Shown here piece after piece: positions 51,320 to 60,112 of a stretch of DNA of 64,000 nt. A model generated the notes under the pieces. It saw only the letters and a list, made by a program, of their open reading frames with translations. It was not told the DNA's origin and made no database searches. Both the position numbers and the translations under genes were made by a program. Numbering within the stretch: position 1 is the first letter of the stretch; every line of letters starts with the position of its first letter. This DNA comes from JBHIKY01 sp042139015 (GTDB taxonomy: Bacteria > Bacillota > Bacilli > Bacillales > Marinococcaceae), in NCBI RefSeq assembly GCF_042139015.1, contig NZ_JBHIKY010000010.1, positions 1 through 64,000 on the forward strand. The letters run 5' to 3'.

Positions 51320-52738
51320 GTGATTTTAGCCTATTTTCGTGAAGGTGGAGAAAAAGGGGAAGATAAGATCATACCTAAGTTTGCTGCTGAAAAATATGAA
51401 GAAAAAACGCATCGTCACTACTTAGCACTAGCACTTCCATTAATCATAGCCACAATTTCGACCCCATTGTTAGGAGCTGTTGATACAGCGGTGGTTGGAT
51501 ATCTGGAGGCTCCTCATTATCTTGGTGGAGTAGCTGTGGCTGCGCTCATATTTAATACGATGTACTGGGTGCTCGGCTTTCTGCGGGTAAGTACCTCTGG
51601 ATTTACAGCCCAGGCGGAAGGAAGAAGAAACGAAAGGGAGCTTCAATTATTATTAATTAGACCTTCGATGATCGCGATAGCTGCTGGGCTCATATTTGTA
51701 CTTTTCCAGGTGCCTATCCGCGAAGCGGCCATGATTTTAATAAACCCCACTGCAGCAGTCCGGGCGGAAGCAGAAGCATATTTCTTATTCCGTATTTGGG
51801 GTGCGCCATTCGCGCTGCTTCAATTTGTTTTTCTTGGCTGGCTGATCGGAAAGGCTCGTGTAAATGCTGTTCTTGTTCTGCAGTTTGGCTGTAATCTACT
51901 AAATATCGTTCTTGATTTTATATTTGTATTCAGTTTTCATATGGGAGCTGCCGGAGTTGGTCTAGCCACTTTATTGGCGGAATTCATTGGAGTAGTAATT
52001 GCTGCATGGTACATTTTTCATAACACATCATTTCGCTTCTCATCTACGCATTGGAAGGAAGTACTGGAAAAAGATCCATTTCTACATCTGATTAAAGTGA
52101 ATCGGGATTTGTTTATTCGCACGCTCTGCCTTCTGGCAGTATTTGGAATTTTTGTATCGATGGGCACCTCTTATGGAGAAGTAATATTAGCGGCAAATGC
52201 AGTACTGTTGCAGATTCATTTTATGATGGCTTATGTTTTTGATGGTCTTGCTAATGCCAGCAGTATACTTTCTGGCAAAGCTGTAGGAAAAAAGGATAAA
52301 TATTTGTTTACTCGAACCATGAAGCTGGGAGCATTATGGTCCTTTGCAGCAGCTGCAGTCTGGATGTTGATTATGATATTCGGAGGACACGTGATAATAG
52401 GTTTATTTACATCAATTGCTTCTGTTCAAGAGACTGCATTGAATTATAGCATTTGGATTGTATTTTTTCCTCTGACTGGTTTTTGGGGATTACAGCTGTA
52501 CGGGATATTTACAGGGGCGACCTGCACAACTTCGATAAGAAACTCAATGATCGTTTCGTTACTTGTCTTTTTAGGTGCTCTGTATTTTTGGGGAGGAGAT
52601 AATCAAGGATTGTGGCTTGCGTTTACTCTTTTTTCTTTGGCGAGATCACTCGTTTTATGGATGTATGTACCCACCCTGATTCACCATACGTTTCCAACAT
52701 ATATTCGAACTGACCGGCAGGCTATAATTAAGAATTAA
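51320..52738 (+). CDS. MATE-family efflux transporter, DinF type
   Basis: A 472-residue, twelve-span exporter of the MATE family. The first helix has the DinF-like opening LALPLIIATISTPLLGAVDTAVVGYL; the start of the second half carries YVFDGLANASSILSGKAVGKKD, the equivalent MATE signature. MATE proteins expel organic compounds in exchange for H+ or Na+. It is divergent from the nicotianamine synthase-like gene and shares its Zur-controlled region, which makes it the likely exporter of that product. The GTG at 51320 is the only canonical start in a suitable place, about 33 bases after the predicted transcription start; its ribosome site is weak. Confidence 0.88.
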   Translation: MILAYFREGGEKGEDKIIPKFAAEKYEEKTHRHYLALALPLIIATISTPLLGAVDTAVVGYLEAPHYLGGVAVAALIFNTMYWVLGFLRVSTSGFTAQAEGRRNERELQLLLIRPSMIAIAAGLIFVLFQVPIREAAMILINPTAAVRAEAEAYFLFRIWGAPFALLQFVFLGWLIGKARVNAVLVLQFGCNLLNIVLDFIFVFSFHMGAAGVGLATLLAEFIGVVIAAWYIFHNTSFRFSSTHWKEVLEKDPFLHLIKVNRDLFIRTLCLLAVFGIFVSMGTSYGEVILAANAVLLQIHFMMAYVFDGLANASSILSGKAVGKKDKYLFTRTMKLGALWSFAAAAVWMLIMIFGGHVIIGLFTSIASVQETALNYSIWIVFFPLTGFWGLQLYGIFTGATCTTSIRNSMIVSLLVFLGALYFWGGDNQGLWLAFTLFSLARSLVLWMYVPTLIHHTFPTYIRTDRQAIIKN

Positions 52739-52955
52739 GTAAAAATCAAAACAAGTGATGACTTTTAAATCGTAATTATCTCTTTAATTTTAAGAAATTT
52801 TGACAAATAAAGATAGGAGATGCGTGAAATTTGCAGTATAATGAAGTAAGACTATTCAAAACAATCAGATTTTTTAAGGAGCTGATATACAAAACTAGTA
52901 CCAGTCAGTACGTTTGGATGTCCCCTGTCTGAAATTATTCAAGGAGGTTAGAAAA

Positions 52956-53378
52956 ATGGACCGCATGGATGGACCAGGTTCAGAGAAAAAAGCAGGAAGC
53001 GATCAACAGACAGCCGCGGCAGAGGAAATGGGAGGAAGCCAACGTACAAAAACGTCCACGGGACTTGAAGAGAATGCAGCAGGACTGTGCTGTTATCTTC
53101 TTGGATTGATTACAGGTATAGTTTTTTTAGTTTTAGAAAAGGAAAATCGTTTTGTTCGTTTTCATGCAATGCAGTCTATTATTATTTCTGGCGCATTTAT
53201 CATTTTAAATATTGCGCTGACTGCAATCCCTTTTTTAGGGTGGATCTTCGGAATTCTGCTTGCACCTGTTGGTCTGGTAATATGGATTTTATTAATGATG
53301 AAAGCTTACCAGGGGAAGTGGTATAAGTTCCCGATCGCCGGGGCTATGGCTGAGAAACAAATAGATCAATTTAAATAA
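52956..53378 (+). CDS. DUF4870-family membrane protein
   Basis: A 140-residue protein. A polar, charged N-terminus (about 43 residues) is followed by three hydrophobic segments and the DUF4870/Tic20-like pattern AAGLCCYLLGLITGIVFL, then EKENRFVRFHAMQS, and LMMKAYQGKWYKFPIAG at the end. Function of the family unknown. AAGGAGG fixes the ATG. A half Zur-like site (AAATCGTAAT at 52767) lies upstream but is not convincing. Confidence 0.82.
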   Translation: MDRMDGPGSEKKAGSDQQTAAAEEMGGSQRTKTSTGLEENAAGLCCYLLGLITGIVFLVLEKENRFVRFHAMQSIIISGAFIILNIALTAIPFLGWIFGILLAPVGLVIWILLMMKAYQGKWYKFPIAGAMAEKQIDQFK

Positions 53379-53394
53379 CTGTCGAAATAGGTAC

Positions 53395-53560
53395 TTTTGC
53401 AGAGACAGCACGATTCTCAAGACCCAACAGGCAGTGATCTTTCGGCCGGGGAGGCTTGAGCTGTACCTGTGGAAAGCGAAGTGTGTTGACGGAGTAAATT
53501 ATGATCACTCATAATTAACAAACAATCCAGACAGATTCAGTAGAATCGTCTGGATTTTGT
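53395..53560. repeat. Bacillaceae-type dispersed repeat (opposite orientation to 25538 copy)
   Basis: Read on the minus strand it runs AATCCAGAC-hairpin-GTCTGGATT, TGTTTGTTAA, CTCCGTCAACAC, CTTCGCTTTCC and CTCAAGCC, which aligns with the first part of the 25538 block. The hairpin (53524-53556) with flanking T could terminate both neighbours, the DUF4870 gene and the convergent coat-protein gene. Confidence 0.75.
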
Positions 53561-53607
53561 TATAAATATTATACTTTTTCCACACCTGCTTTTATCTAAC
53601 GTGTTCT

Positions 53608-54222
53608 TTAATTCAGCGGTGCCGGCGGAGCGGCCGTATAGCTCTGCAGCATTGTAGTCATATCGGCCGGCGCAAGCTGAGGTACTTGATAGTAGCTGTG
53701 TTTATTCTGGTAGATAAAAATTTCATAACTCATCTCGATTACATTCGGTATGCTGTCGCTGACAACCCTCCGCAGCACTGGATTTGTCATTTCAAGTGCT
53801 GTCATGGTCATCAAGGAAGCAAGCCCTTTCGTCTGGCCGAGCATATAACCGGAAAGTCCGGCATCTGTTATTTCACTTACGGATTGATTTGGTTTCTTCT
53901 GCGGAACAGGAGTTAAGCCGTAAATGACGTTATTATCTGTAGTCATATTATAAACTTCTGTGGAAAAAGTAGGTTTTTGCCCGGTTTGAAAGGTTTCGAT
54001 CATCGTATTGTAGAGATTAGTCATAAACGTATATTGTCGGTTTAAAATACTTTTGAGTTCCTGATCCTGCATATGCTGATAATACAGTTGGTATTGATCA
54101 AGCATACTGATAATTGTCGCAATTACTTCATGAGCGTCAAAAAGCTCATGACCGCCATGACTGTTGACGGGCGGCATATTCTCTGAATGCTGGGTGCCTT
54201 GCGGCGGTTGCTGTTGTTGCAT
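53608..54222 (-). CDS. Spore coat protein, CotF/YhcQ family
   Basis: A 204-residue protein with the coat-F (ferritin-like helical) region: DAHEVIATIISMLDQYQLYY, QELKSILNRQYTFMTNLYN and, at the end, NPVLRRVVSDSIPNVIEMSYEIF. The N-terminus is a Gln/Pro-rich stretch (MQQQQPPQGTQ) and the C-terminus a Pro/Ala tail, as in YhcQ-type coat proteins. TGGAGGG precedes the ATG at 54222; the further upstream frame is not translated. It supports a spore-forming host. Confidence 0.85.
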   Translation of the reverse strand: MQQQQPPQGTQHSENMPPVNSHGGHELFDAHEVIATIISMLDQYQLYYQHMQDQELKSILNRQYTFMTNLYNTMIETFQTGQKPTFSTEVYNMTTDNNVIYGLTPVPQKKPNQSVSEITDAGLSGYMLGQTKGLASLMTMTALEMTNPVLRRVVSDSIPNVIEMSYEIFIYQNKHSYYQVPQLAPADMTTMLQSYTAAPPAPLN

Positions 54223-54358
54223 AGATATCCCTCCACTAATTTTAGATTCTGATTTATTATGGTTTTCTAATGAAAAAACATGTACAAGTAAGAAAATCAA
54301 AAGAAAACTATGATAAGGTATGAGAGACTCAAAAAATCATGCAGGTAAGGTGAAAAAA

Positions 54359-55555
54359 ATGCTTGGGGAAGTCACACTGAGAGTAAATAATAAATTTGCA
54401 AAAAAATATAGAAATGGATATCCTCTCTTGCATCAAAATGCACTGGAAAGCCCGCTTGGCTTAGAAGATGAAGGAAAAATTTTCTCGATTCTGGACGGTA
54501 ATGACAACTTTATCGGAAGGGGATACCTCGGCAGCCAGAATAAAGGCAGCGGCTGGATTTTGACCTGGAACGTATCAGAAGCAATAGATCAACGTTTCTT
54601 TGATAAAAAAATACAAACGGCTCTTACTACAAGATCAAGCTATTTTCACGATGAAGCCACCTCCGCTTTTCGTGTCTTTAATGGAGAAGGAGACGGAATT
54701 GGCGGTATTACCATTGATTATTACGATGGTTATTATGTAGTAAGCTGGTACAGTGAAGGCATTTATTATTTTAGAGACAAGATATATCAAGCTTTAAAAA
54801 AAAGTACGGTTTACAAAGCAATTTACCAGAAGAAGCGGTTTGATAAAAATGGAAAATACGTGCAAGGAGATGATTTTGTAACCGGAACCCGTGGTGATTC
54901 TCCGATAATTGTAAAAGAAAATGGGGTAAACTTTGCTGTTTATTTAAATGAAGGCCCAATGACGGGAGTATTTCTAGATCAAAAAAACGTGAGAGAGAGA
55001 ATAATGAATACATATTCTGCGGGGAAAACGGTATTAAACACGTTTTCGTATACTGGTGCTTTTTCTGTCTGTGCTGCTTTAGGAGGGGCAGAAAAAACAA
55101 CAAGTGTCGACCTGGCTAACCGAAGTCTGGCAAAAACGATTGAACAATTCAGAGTAAATGAAATTGATCCGGAGACTCATGACATCAAAGTAATGGACGT
55201 CTTTCGTTATTTTAAATACGCGGTCAAAAACAAGCTTTCTTTTGATGTAGTGATTCTTGACCCGCCAAGCTTTGCTAGATCAAAGAAAAACACTTTCAGT
55301 GCCGCTAAGGATTATAAGGATCTGCTGAAACAGGCAATGGACGTAACCAATGAAAATGGGGTAATTGTCGCCTCCACTAATTACAGTGGTTTTGGGATGG
55401 ACAAATTTAAAGAACAAATCTACAGTGCCTGCGAAGAGAATGGTGGGAAATTTTCAACCATCGAAGAGTTTTCGCTGCCCTCTGATTTTCAAACGTCTGT
55501 CTGTTTTCCGGAAGGAGATTATTTAAAAGTAGTCTTCATAAAAAAACATTCCTAA
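54359..55555 (+). CDS. Class I SAM-dependent rRNA methyltransferase (RlmI/YwbD type)
   Basis: A 398-residue methyltransferase resembling RlmI (23S rRNA m5C) and B. subtilis YwbD. An N-terminal PUA-like domain (about 1-90, GEVTLRVNNKFAKKYRNGYP) precedes the central part and the SAM fold: TVLNTFSYTGAFSVCAALGG, then TTSVDLANRSL, and motif IV VVILDPPSFARSKK (DPPSF). The ribosome site AAGGTG supports ATG 54359 over the upstream ATG at 54320. It ends at a hairpin shared with the HPr-like gene. Confidence 0.9.
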   Translation: MLGEVTLRVNNKFAKKYRNGYPLLHQNALESPLGLEDEGKIFSILDGNDNFIGRGYLGSQNKGSGWILTWNVSEAIDQRFFDKKIQTALTTRSSYFHDEATSAFRVFNGEGDGIGGITIDYYDGYYVVSWYSEGIYYFRDKIYQALKKSTVYKAIYQKKRFDKNGKYVQGDDFVTGTRGDSPIIVKENGVNFAVYLNEGPMTGVFLDQKNVRERIMNTYSAGKTVLNTFSYTGAFSVCAALGGAEKTTSVDLANRSLAKTIEQFRVNEIDPETHDIKVMDVFRYFKYAVKNKLSFDVVILDPPSFARSKKNTFSAAKDYKDLLKQAMDVTNENGVIVASTNYSGFGMDKFKEQIYSACEENGGKFSTIEEFSLPSDFQTSVCFPEGDYLKVVFIKKHS

Positions 55556-55565
55556 AAAATCAAAA

Positions 55566-55597
55566 GCTATTCCTGACAGACATACGGCAGGAACAGC
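55566..55597. terminator. Hairpin between convergent genes
   Basis: GCTATTCCTG and CAGGAACAGC arms (one G-T pair) around a 12-base loop. No strong T-run, so termination may be weak. Confidence 0.5.
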
Positions 55598-55610
55598 ATT
55601 CATTAAAATG

Positions 55611-55868
55611 TTAACTCATGAATATTTTTTTTATTTGATGAACTGCTTCTTTGGAATCCCGGCCGACCGCCCTGAGTGTCACGAGTTCGGAAGGGGTAAG
55701 AAAAGAGGTCAATGCGACAATGCTTTTCCCGTTCACTTTTTTGCTGTTTAATTCAAGTTCAATATTACTTTCAAAGCGATTGGCATAATTAGCAACAGCC
55801 GTAAGTTTATCGAAATACGTCTTTTCTTCAAGATGAATGTAGGCCGTAGTCACCAGTTTCTCACTCAT
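55611..55868 (-). CDS. HPr/Crh-like protein lacking the active-site histidine
   Basis: An 85-residue HPr-fold protein. The alignment to HPr is clear in the second half: FESNIELELNSKKVNGKSIVAL against the HPr stretch DADVNLEYNGKTVNLKSIM. The regulatory Ser46 is conserved (Ser49 here, KSI), but the position of phospho-accepting His15 is Tyr18 and Arg17 is Asp20. Like Crh in B. subtilis it cannot pass phosphate in the sugar PTS, but it could be phosphorylated by HPr kinase and help CcpA. ATG at 55868 has better spacing from AAGGA than the ATG at 55874. Single gene. Confidence 0.75.
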   Translation of the reverse strand: MSEKLVTTAYIHLEEKTYFDKLTAVANYANRFESNIELELNSKKVNGKSIVALTSFLTPSELVTLRAVGRDSKEAVHQIKKIFMS

Positions 55869-56002
55869 GATCATCCATCCTTTCTTAGAACAATGTAAAT
55901 TGTATTTCGTGTGATCATTGTATGAAAAGATTCAATCTGTTACCACAAACGTGTAAGAAAATATACGGGAAAAGGTGAAATTTCTGCAGGGAGGTTTTTA
56001 AA

Positions 56003-57178
56003 TTGTTCAGTGCTCCATTGAAACCACAATCCAAAAAAATTTTATTGTTAGGTTCAGGTGAATTAGGTAAGGAGGTAATGATTGAGGCACAGAGACTGGG
56101 ACTTGAAACAATTGCAGTCGATAATTATGACGATGCTCCAGCGATGCAGGTCGCCCATCGATCACACGTTATAGATATGTTAGATGGTAATGATCTGAGG
56201 AAGATTATCTTGAAAGAAGGGCCGGACTTCATCGTTCCAGAGGTAGAAGCTATCGCTACGGATACTTTACTTGACCTTGAAAGGGAAGGCTTTAACGTGA
56301 TTCCTACGGCGAAAGCTGCAAAATTAACGATGGATCGTGAGGGAATCAGACGACTGGCTCACGAAGAGCTGCAGCTTCCGACAGCTCGGTATAAATTTGC
56401 TGACTCTTATCTAGAATTAAAAAAATCCGCGGAACAAATTGGTTTTCCTTGTGTAATTAAGCCGGTAATGAGCTCCTCGGGAAAAGGACAGACAGTATGT
56501 CAATCTATGGATGACATTGAAAATTCCTGGCAAGAAGCCATGCAAAGCGGCCGCGGTAAAAAAACAAGAGTAATTGTAGAGGAAATGATTGCATTTGAAT
56601 CTGAAATTACTTTATTAACGGTTCGTTCTATCAGTGGTACAGCATTTTGTTCTCCGATAGGACATGAGCAGCAGGGAGGAGATTATATTCAATCATGGCA
56701 GCCTCATGAAATGACGGAGACGCAGATAAGTCAAGCACAGCACATAGCAAAAAAAGTAACGGACGCTCTTGGAGGCTTCGGTATTTTCGGAGTGGAGCTT
56801 TTTTTAGCGGAGGAGCACATATACTTTAATGAAGTATCCCCCAGGCCACATGATACCGGGATGGTTACTTTGATAACCCAGGATTTATCTGAATTTGCGC
56901 TGCATGTCCGAGCTATTCTTGGTTTGCCGGTCGAAGACATTCAATTGTTTACTCCTGGCTCAAGCCATGCAGTAAAGGCCCTGAAAGAAAACAACTCCTA
57001 CTTTATTTCCGGACTGGAAAAAGCGATGGAGACCCCCGGAACACAAGTAAGGATTTTTGGAAAACCAGTAACGAAAGCAGGCAGGAGAATGGGAGTTACT
57101 CTTAGTACGGCGGAAACCGTTACAGAAGCTCGTAAGCGTTCAAAAAACGCTGCTGCGGCTATTAAAATTACATACTAA
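56003..57178 (+). CDS. purT: Formate-dependent GAR transformylase PurT
   Basis: A 391-residue ATP-grasp enzyme making formyl-GAR from GAR, formate and ATP in purine synthesis. N-terminal KILLLGSGELGKEVMIEAQRL, ATP-grasp segments FPCVIKPVMSSSGKGQTVC and FGIFGVELFLAEEHIYFNEVSPRPHDTGM, and the C-terminal TKAGRRMGVTLSTAE are diagnostic. TTG start eight bases after GGGAGG. Stand-alone gene, ended by a terminator; not inside the pur operon. Confidence 0.95.
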   Translation: MFSAPLKPQSKKILLLGSGELGKEVMIEAQRLGLETIAVDNYDDAPAMQVAHRSHVIDMLDGNDLRKIILKEGPDFIVPEVEAIATDTLLDLEREGFNVIPTAKAAKLTMDREGIRRLAHEELQLPTARYKFADSYLELKKSAEQIGFPCVIKPVMSSSGKGQTVCQSMDDIENSWQEAMQSGRGKKTRVIVEEMIAFESEITLLTVRSISGTAFCSPIGHEQQGGDYIQSWQPHEMTETQISQAQHIAKKVTDALGGFGIFGVELFLAEEHIYFNEVSPRPHDTGMVTLITQDLSEFALHVRAILGLPVEDIQLFTPGSSHAVKALKENNSYFISGLEKAMETPGTQVRIFGKPVTKAGRRMGVTLSTAETVTEARKRSKNAAAAIKITY

Positions 57179-57185
57179 ATTGGAA

Positions 57186-57217
57186 ACAGGCACTCTAACA
57201 GAGTGCTTGTTTTTTTT
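57186..57217 (+). terminator. Rho-independent terminator of purT
   Basis: ACAGGCACTCT pairs with AGAGTGCTTGT around a 3-base loop, then eight T. Confidence 0.85.
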
Positions 57218-57273
57218 GGCAGTGTATATTTCCCATAGGAAAATGAAAATCTATGGAAAACAGGGGGACAGCG

Positions 57274-58422
57274 ATGGAAGCTTATAATCATTTTCTATGG
57301 AATCTTCAGTTGAAGATGGACTGTTTCAACCATAACAGCCGGGCTTCTAGGAACTTTAAAAGAATTCCGAATATATACAAATATGTGGATTATCTCGTAT
57401 CATATGCAAAAAATAGTAAAGAAAAGAAACCGACGTTGCAGGAATTAAAAATAATTGATCGTATTCGCTCTATCACCAGTATGCATAACCGTAATAATAT
57501 TACAAGAACGGAAGCATACCGACAAATGTACTTTCAGCATCCAGAGCTGCATTGGGCCTTTTTGGCTCATATGGTATCACGCAATGGCGGCTGGTGTATG
57601 ACAGATATTAAAGGTAATTTAATGTCAAAACTGTTAACCGAAGAAGAAGAGAAATCCTTTTATCAATTTTTTGAAAGAGCCAATGCTCTCATATTTTATG
57701 ATGCTTACCCGCAGCTTTTATTATATGAAGAGTGCAAAAAACAGAATAGAAACCTTTTTCATTTACTGCCAGCCTTACATGTTTCTTCTTTCATGAGGCC
57801 TTTTTGGGAGTGTTTTTTGATGCAGCGCTCTTCAGAACTGCTTACAGTCGCTCTTATTATTAACGAACAACATTACATCGAAAATAGGATAATCAAGGCC
57901 ACTGCTTTTCAAAAGCATGTTTTAAATACTTATAAATTTAAGGAACAACAGCTTTTGCAAATGTCACAGGTTATTTTTCCTTATTGGATGAAAAATAATA
58001 AAAACATTAGACTCGCAGGAAGCATTCTTGAACATTTTGCAGATATTACAGAGAGAATTGAATCAGGAAAGCAGCTGTACGCGATATTATTTGGTATCCA
58101 GGACGTGTTTGAAGGGGCAGTGCGATTTGCTTCAGAGATAAAGCATACAGGCTCCAGAGCTGATTATTGGGAGAAATTATACTCAAAGAAAAAATTAAAG
58201 GAGAAGCGGCATTATTACAGCCCAGAACTTGAAAATGTCTGGAAGGATTATCCTTTCATACTTCCGGAGAAATTTGATTGGTTTGCAAATGTTTCTCCTG
58301 CAGCTTCAGCTTCATATTTTAAGGCTGGCAGGGTGCCATTTCGATTTGATATGACGGGGGAAAGCTATTTTCGATTAAATAAATTAGAACTTGCCGTACA
58401 GATGAAAAAATATATTAAATAA
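57274..58422 (+). CDS. DUF2515-family protein (YppC-like)
   Basis: A 382-residue protein of the DUF2515 family (B. subtilis YppC). Conserved features: NHNSRASRNFKRIPNIYKYV, then NITRTEAYRQMYFQHPELHWAFLAH, MVSRNGGWCMTDIKGN and FFERANALIFYDAYPQLLLYE. It is mostly helical and basic, with no signal peptide. Function unknown. AGGGGGAC precedes ATG 57274; the ATG at 57253 would place that site inside the coding region. Confidence 0.87.
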   Translation: MEAYNHFLWNLQLKMDCFNHNSRASRNFKRIPNIYKYVDYLVSYAKNSKEKKPTLQELKIIDRIRSITSMHNRNNITRTEAYRQMYFQHPELHWAFLAHMVSRNGGWCMTDIKGNLMSKLLTEEEEKSFYQFFERANALIFYDAYPQLLLYEECKKQNRNLFHLLPALHVSSFMRPFWECFLMQRSSELLTVALIINEQHYIENRIIKATAFQKHVLNTYKFKEQQLLQMSQVIFPYWMKNNKNIRLAGSILEHFADITERIESGKQLYAILFGIQDVFEGAVRFASEIKHTGSRADYWEKLYSKKKLKEKRHYYSPELENVWKDYPFILPEKFDWFANVSPAASASYFKAGRVPFRFDMTGESYFRLNKLELAVQMKKYIK

Positions 58423-58487
58423 TTTCGGTTTTGGCGATATACTATTTGTATAGATTTTACATTTAAAATAGAAAGGAGCAGACCAAT

Positions 58488-59882
58488 GTGAAAAATTGGT
58501 GGGTCCCTGCGTGTCTGCTGACCATGTTACTTACAGCTTGTGCTGATAATCAAAAACAACAACCAGTATCTGAAGAAGATAGTAAGATAGAACAGGAAAG
58601 AGATGAGGAGGCCGCAGCTGAAGAAGTACAAGCTGAGAAGGAAGTTTCTGCCGAAGCGGAATATTATACTTTGGAAAATCCTCCTCGGGAACTAACCGAA
58701 ATGGAAGAAATGTTAATGAGAAAATCAGGTCCATTTCATGGCGGGAGCTTTAATGCTGCCTCTGTAACGGCAGAACTCGGAGAAAGTTATAATACAAGTT
58801 CTGTAGATGATTGGTATGAGGCTATTCTTGACCTTATCCATGAATCATACTATGAAGATGTGGAGCGTGTAATTAAATTTGACCCAACGATAGAAGTGGA
58901 ATCAGAGGATCCAGAAGAACAAAATCCTGAAGAAGAAGATCTGCCGGGCTCCTCTCATTTTTCTATTTTGTTAGATGTAAGCGGCAGCATGGCTGCAGAG
59001 AATGAATCCGGATCGAGGATGGAAGAAGCGAAAGAAGCAATTGGGGATTTTGTAGAAGCTCTTCCTGACAACAGCACCATGTCGCTAAGAATTTATGGCC
59101 AGGAAGGCTCGAACGCAGAGGATGATAAAGAGATATCCTGTGAGGTCACGGAAGCAGTATATGAAGGAGATGCTGATACAGAGCTTGTAAGAGAGACTCT
59201 GAAGCGAGTGGAGCCAACAGGCTGGACACCTCTGGCTCTTGCAATTGAAGATGCCGCAGATGATATTCCCGAGAATGTTTCAGATGCTATTGTATATATA
59301 GTAAGTGACGGCATGGAAACATGTGGGGGAGATCCTGCAGCTGCGGCTGAAGAACTAGTAGATCAGGAAATTGAGCCAATCATAAATATTATCGGTTTTC
59401 AAGTGGAAGCTGAAGAACAGAAAATGTTAATGGATATTGCGGAAGCTGGGCACGGAGATTTTTCATATGTCGATTCAAAACAAGAACTAGAAGAATATTG
59501 GCGGGAAGAGTATGAACGAATGATGGATGCTTGGAATGCATGGAAACAGGATGCGATGGAAGAAGTAGATAGGCAGAGTGAGGAATTAATGAACGAAGCG
59601 GAAGAAATTGGTGAATCTATTATGGAAAAATCCGACACTGAGTTCGATCATGCTGAAGAAGTGCTCGATACTCTTCACTCCCAGGAATTAATTGATTACG
59701 ATACGAAAAGTGATCTTTGGAGCAACTTCTACAACCGCAGTAAGGATATATGGAGTTATGGATATGATGCCAAGACAGAAAATTGGTCTGCAGCTTATAA
59801 TGCAGGAAATGAGCGATGGAGTGAAGTATATAATCAAGGTAATGCAAAATGGAGTGAATACTATAAAAAACAATATGAATAA
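58488..59882 (+). CDS. vWA-domain lipoprotein with C-terminal 11-residue repeats
   Basis: A 464-residue acidic lipoprotein. The signal peptide ends at the lipobox LTAC (Cys18), followed by a Glu-rich linker. The von Willebrand factor A domain (about 155-345) has an intact metal site: D163/S165/S167 in LLDVSGSM, T247 in TGWTPLA and D274 in VSDGMETC. A helical region follows, then five tandem 11-residue units (409-463) with Trp at 411, 422, 433, 444 and 455, each followed by Ser and later Tyr (for example ENWSAAYNAGN and ERWSEVYNQGN). Probably an adhesion or envelope-assembly protein. GTG start after AAAGGAGCAG; strong terminator afterwards. Confidence 0.9.
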   Translation: MKNWWVPACLLTMLLTACADNQKQQPVSEEDSKIEQERDEEAAAEEVQAEKEVSAEAEYYTLENPPRELTEMEEMLMRKSGPFHGGSFNAASVTAELGESYNTSSVDDWYEAILDLIHESYYEDVERVIKFDPTIEVESEDPEEQNPEEEDLPGSSHFSILLDVSGSMAAENESGSRMEEAKEAIGDFVEALPDNSTMSLRIYGQEGSNAEDDKEISCEVTEAVYEGDADTELVRETLKRVEPTGWTPLALAIEDAADDIPENVSDAIVYIVSDGMETCGGDPAAAAEELVDQEIEPIINIIGFQVEAEEQKMLMDIAEAGHGDFSYVDSKQELEEYWREEYERMMDAWNAWKQDAMEEVDRQSEELMNEAEEIGESIMEKSDTEFDHAEEVLDTLHSQELIDYDTKSDLWSNFYNRSKDIWSYGYDAKTENWSAAYNAGNERWSEVYNQGNAKWSEYYKKQYE

Positions 59883-59933
59883 TAAATTCAGCTGGACTAA
59901 AACCCAGTACAGAAAAATGAGCTCTCCCCAAAT

Positions 59934-59971
59934 CAAAAGGAGAAAGCCTTAGCTTCTACTTTCTCCTTTTG
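59934..59971. terminator. Rho-independent terminator of the vWA gene
   Basis: Perfect 13-bp arms CAAAAGGAGAAAG and CTTTCTCCTTTTG with a 12-base loop and a T-rich tail. Confidence 0.85.
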
Positions 59972-60012
59972 TTAAGTTTTTTTTCAAAAAGGGGGATGGC
60001 ACAAGGTCTCCT

Positions 60013-60112
60013 TCTCTTGCACTTTAGAAGATTGATTTTAATGGAGTTATGTTTATGAAAGGCTGTGGCTTTCGTCTTTACCTGGCGAGAAGCCACGTTT
60101 TTCTTTACCGTT
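60013..60112. repeat. Stem-loop repeat element, copy B
   Basis: Aligns with 10486-10589. The stem here is GTGGCTT/AAGCCAC, different in sequence from copy A but again fully paired; the loop core TTTACCTGGCGA is kept. It lies between the vWA gene and the convergent ABC permease, and its end overlaps the permease stop codon. Confidence 0.7.

Noticed and set aside
52767..52787. Second Zur box after the MATE gene
   Set aside because: The left half AAATCGTAAT is perfect, but the right half agrees at only about four of ten positions and no promoter is placed around it. It may be a relic.
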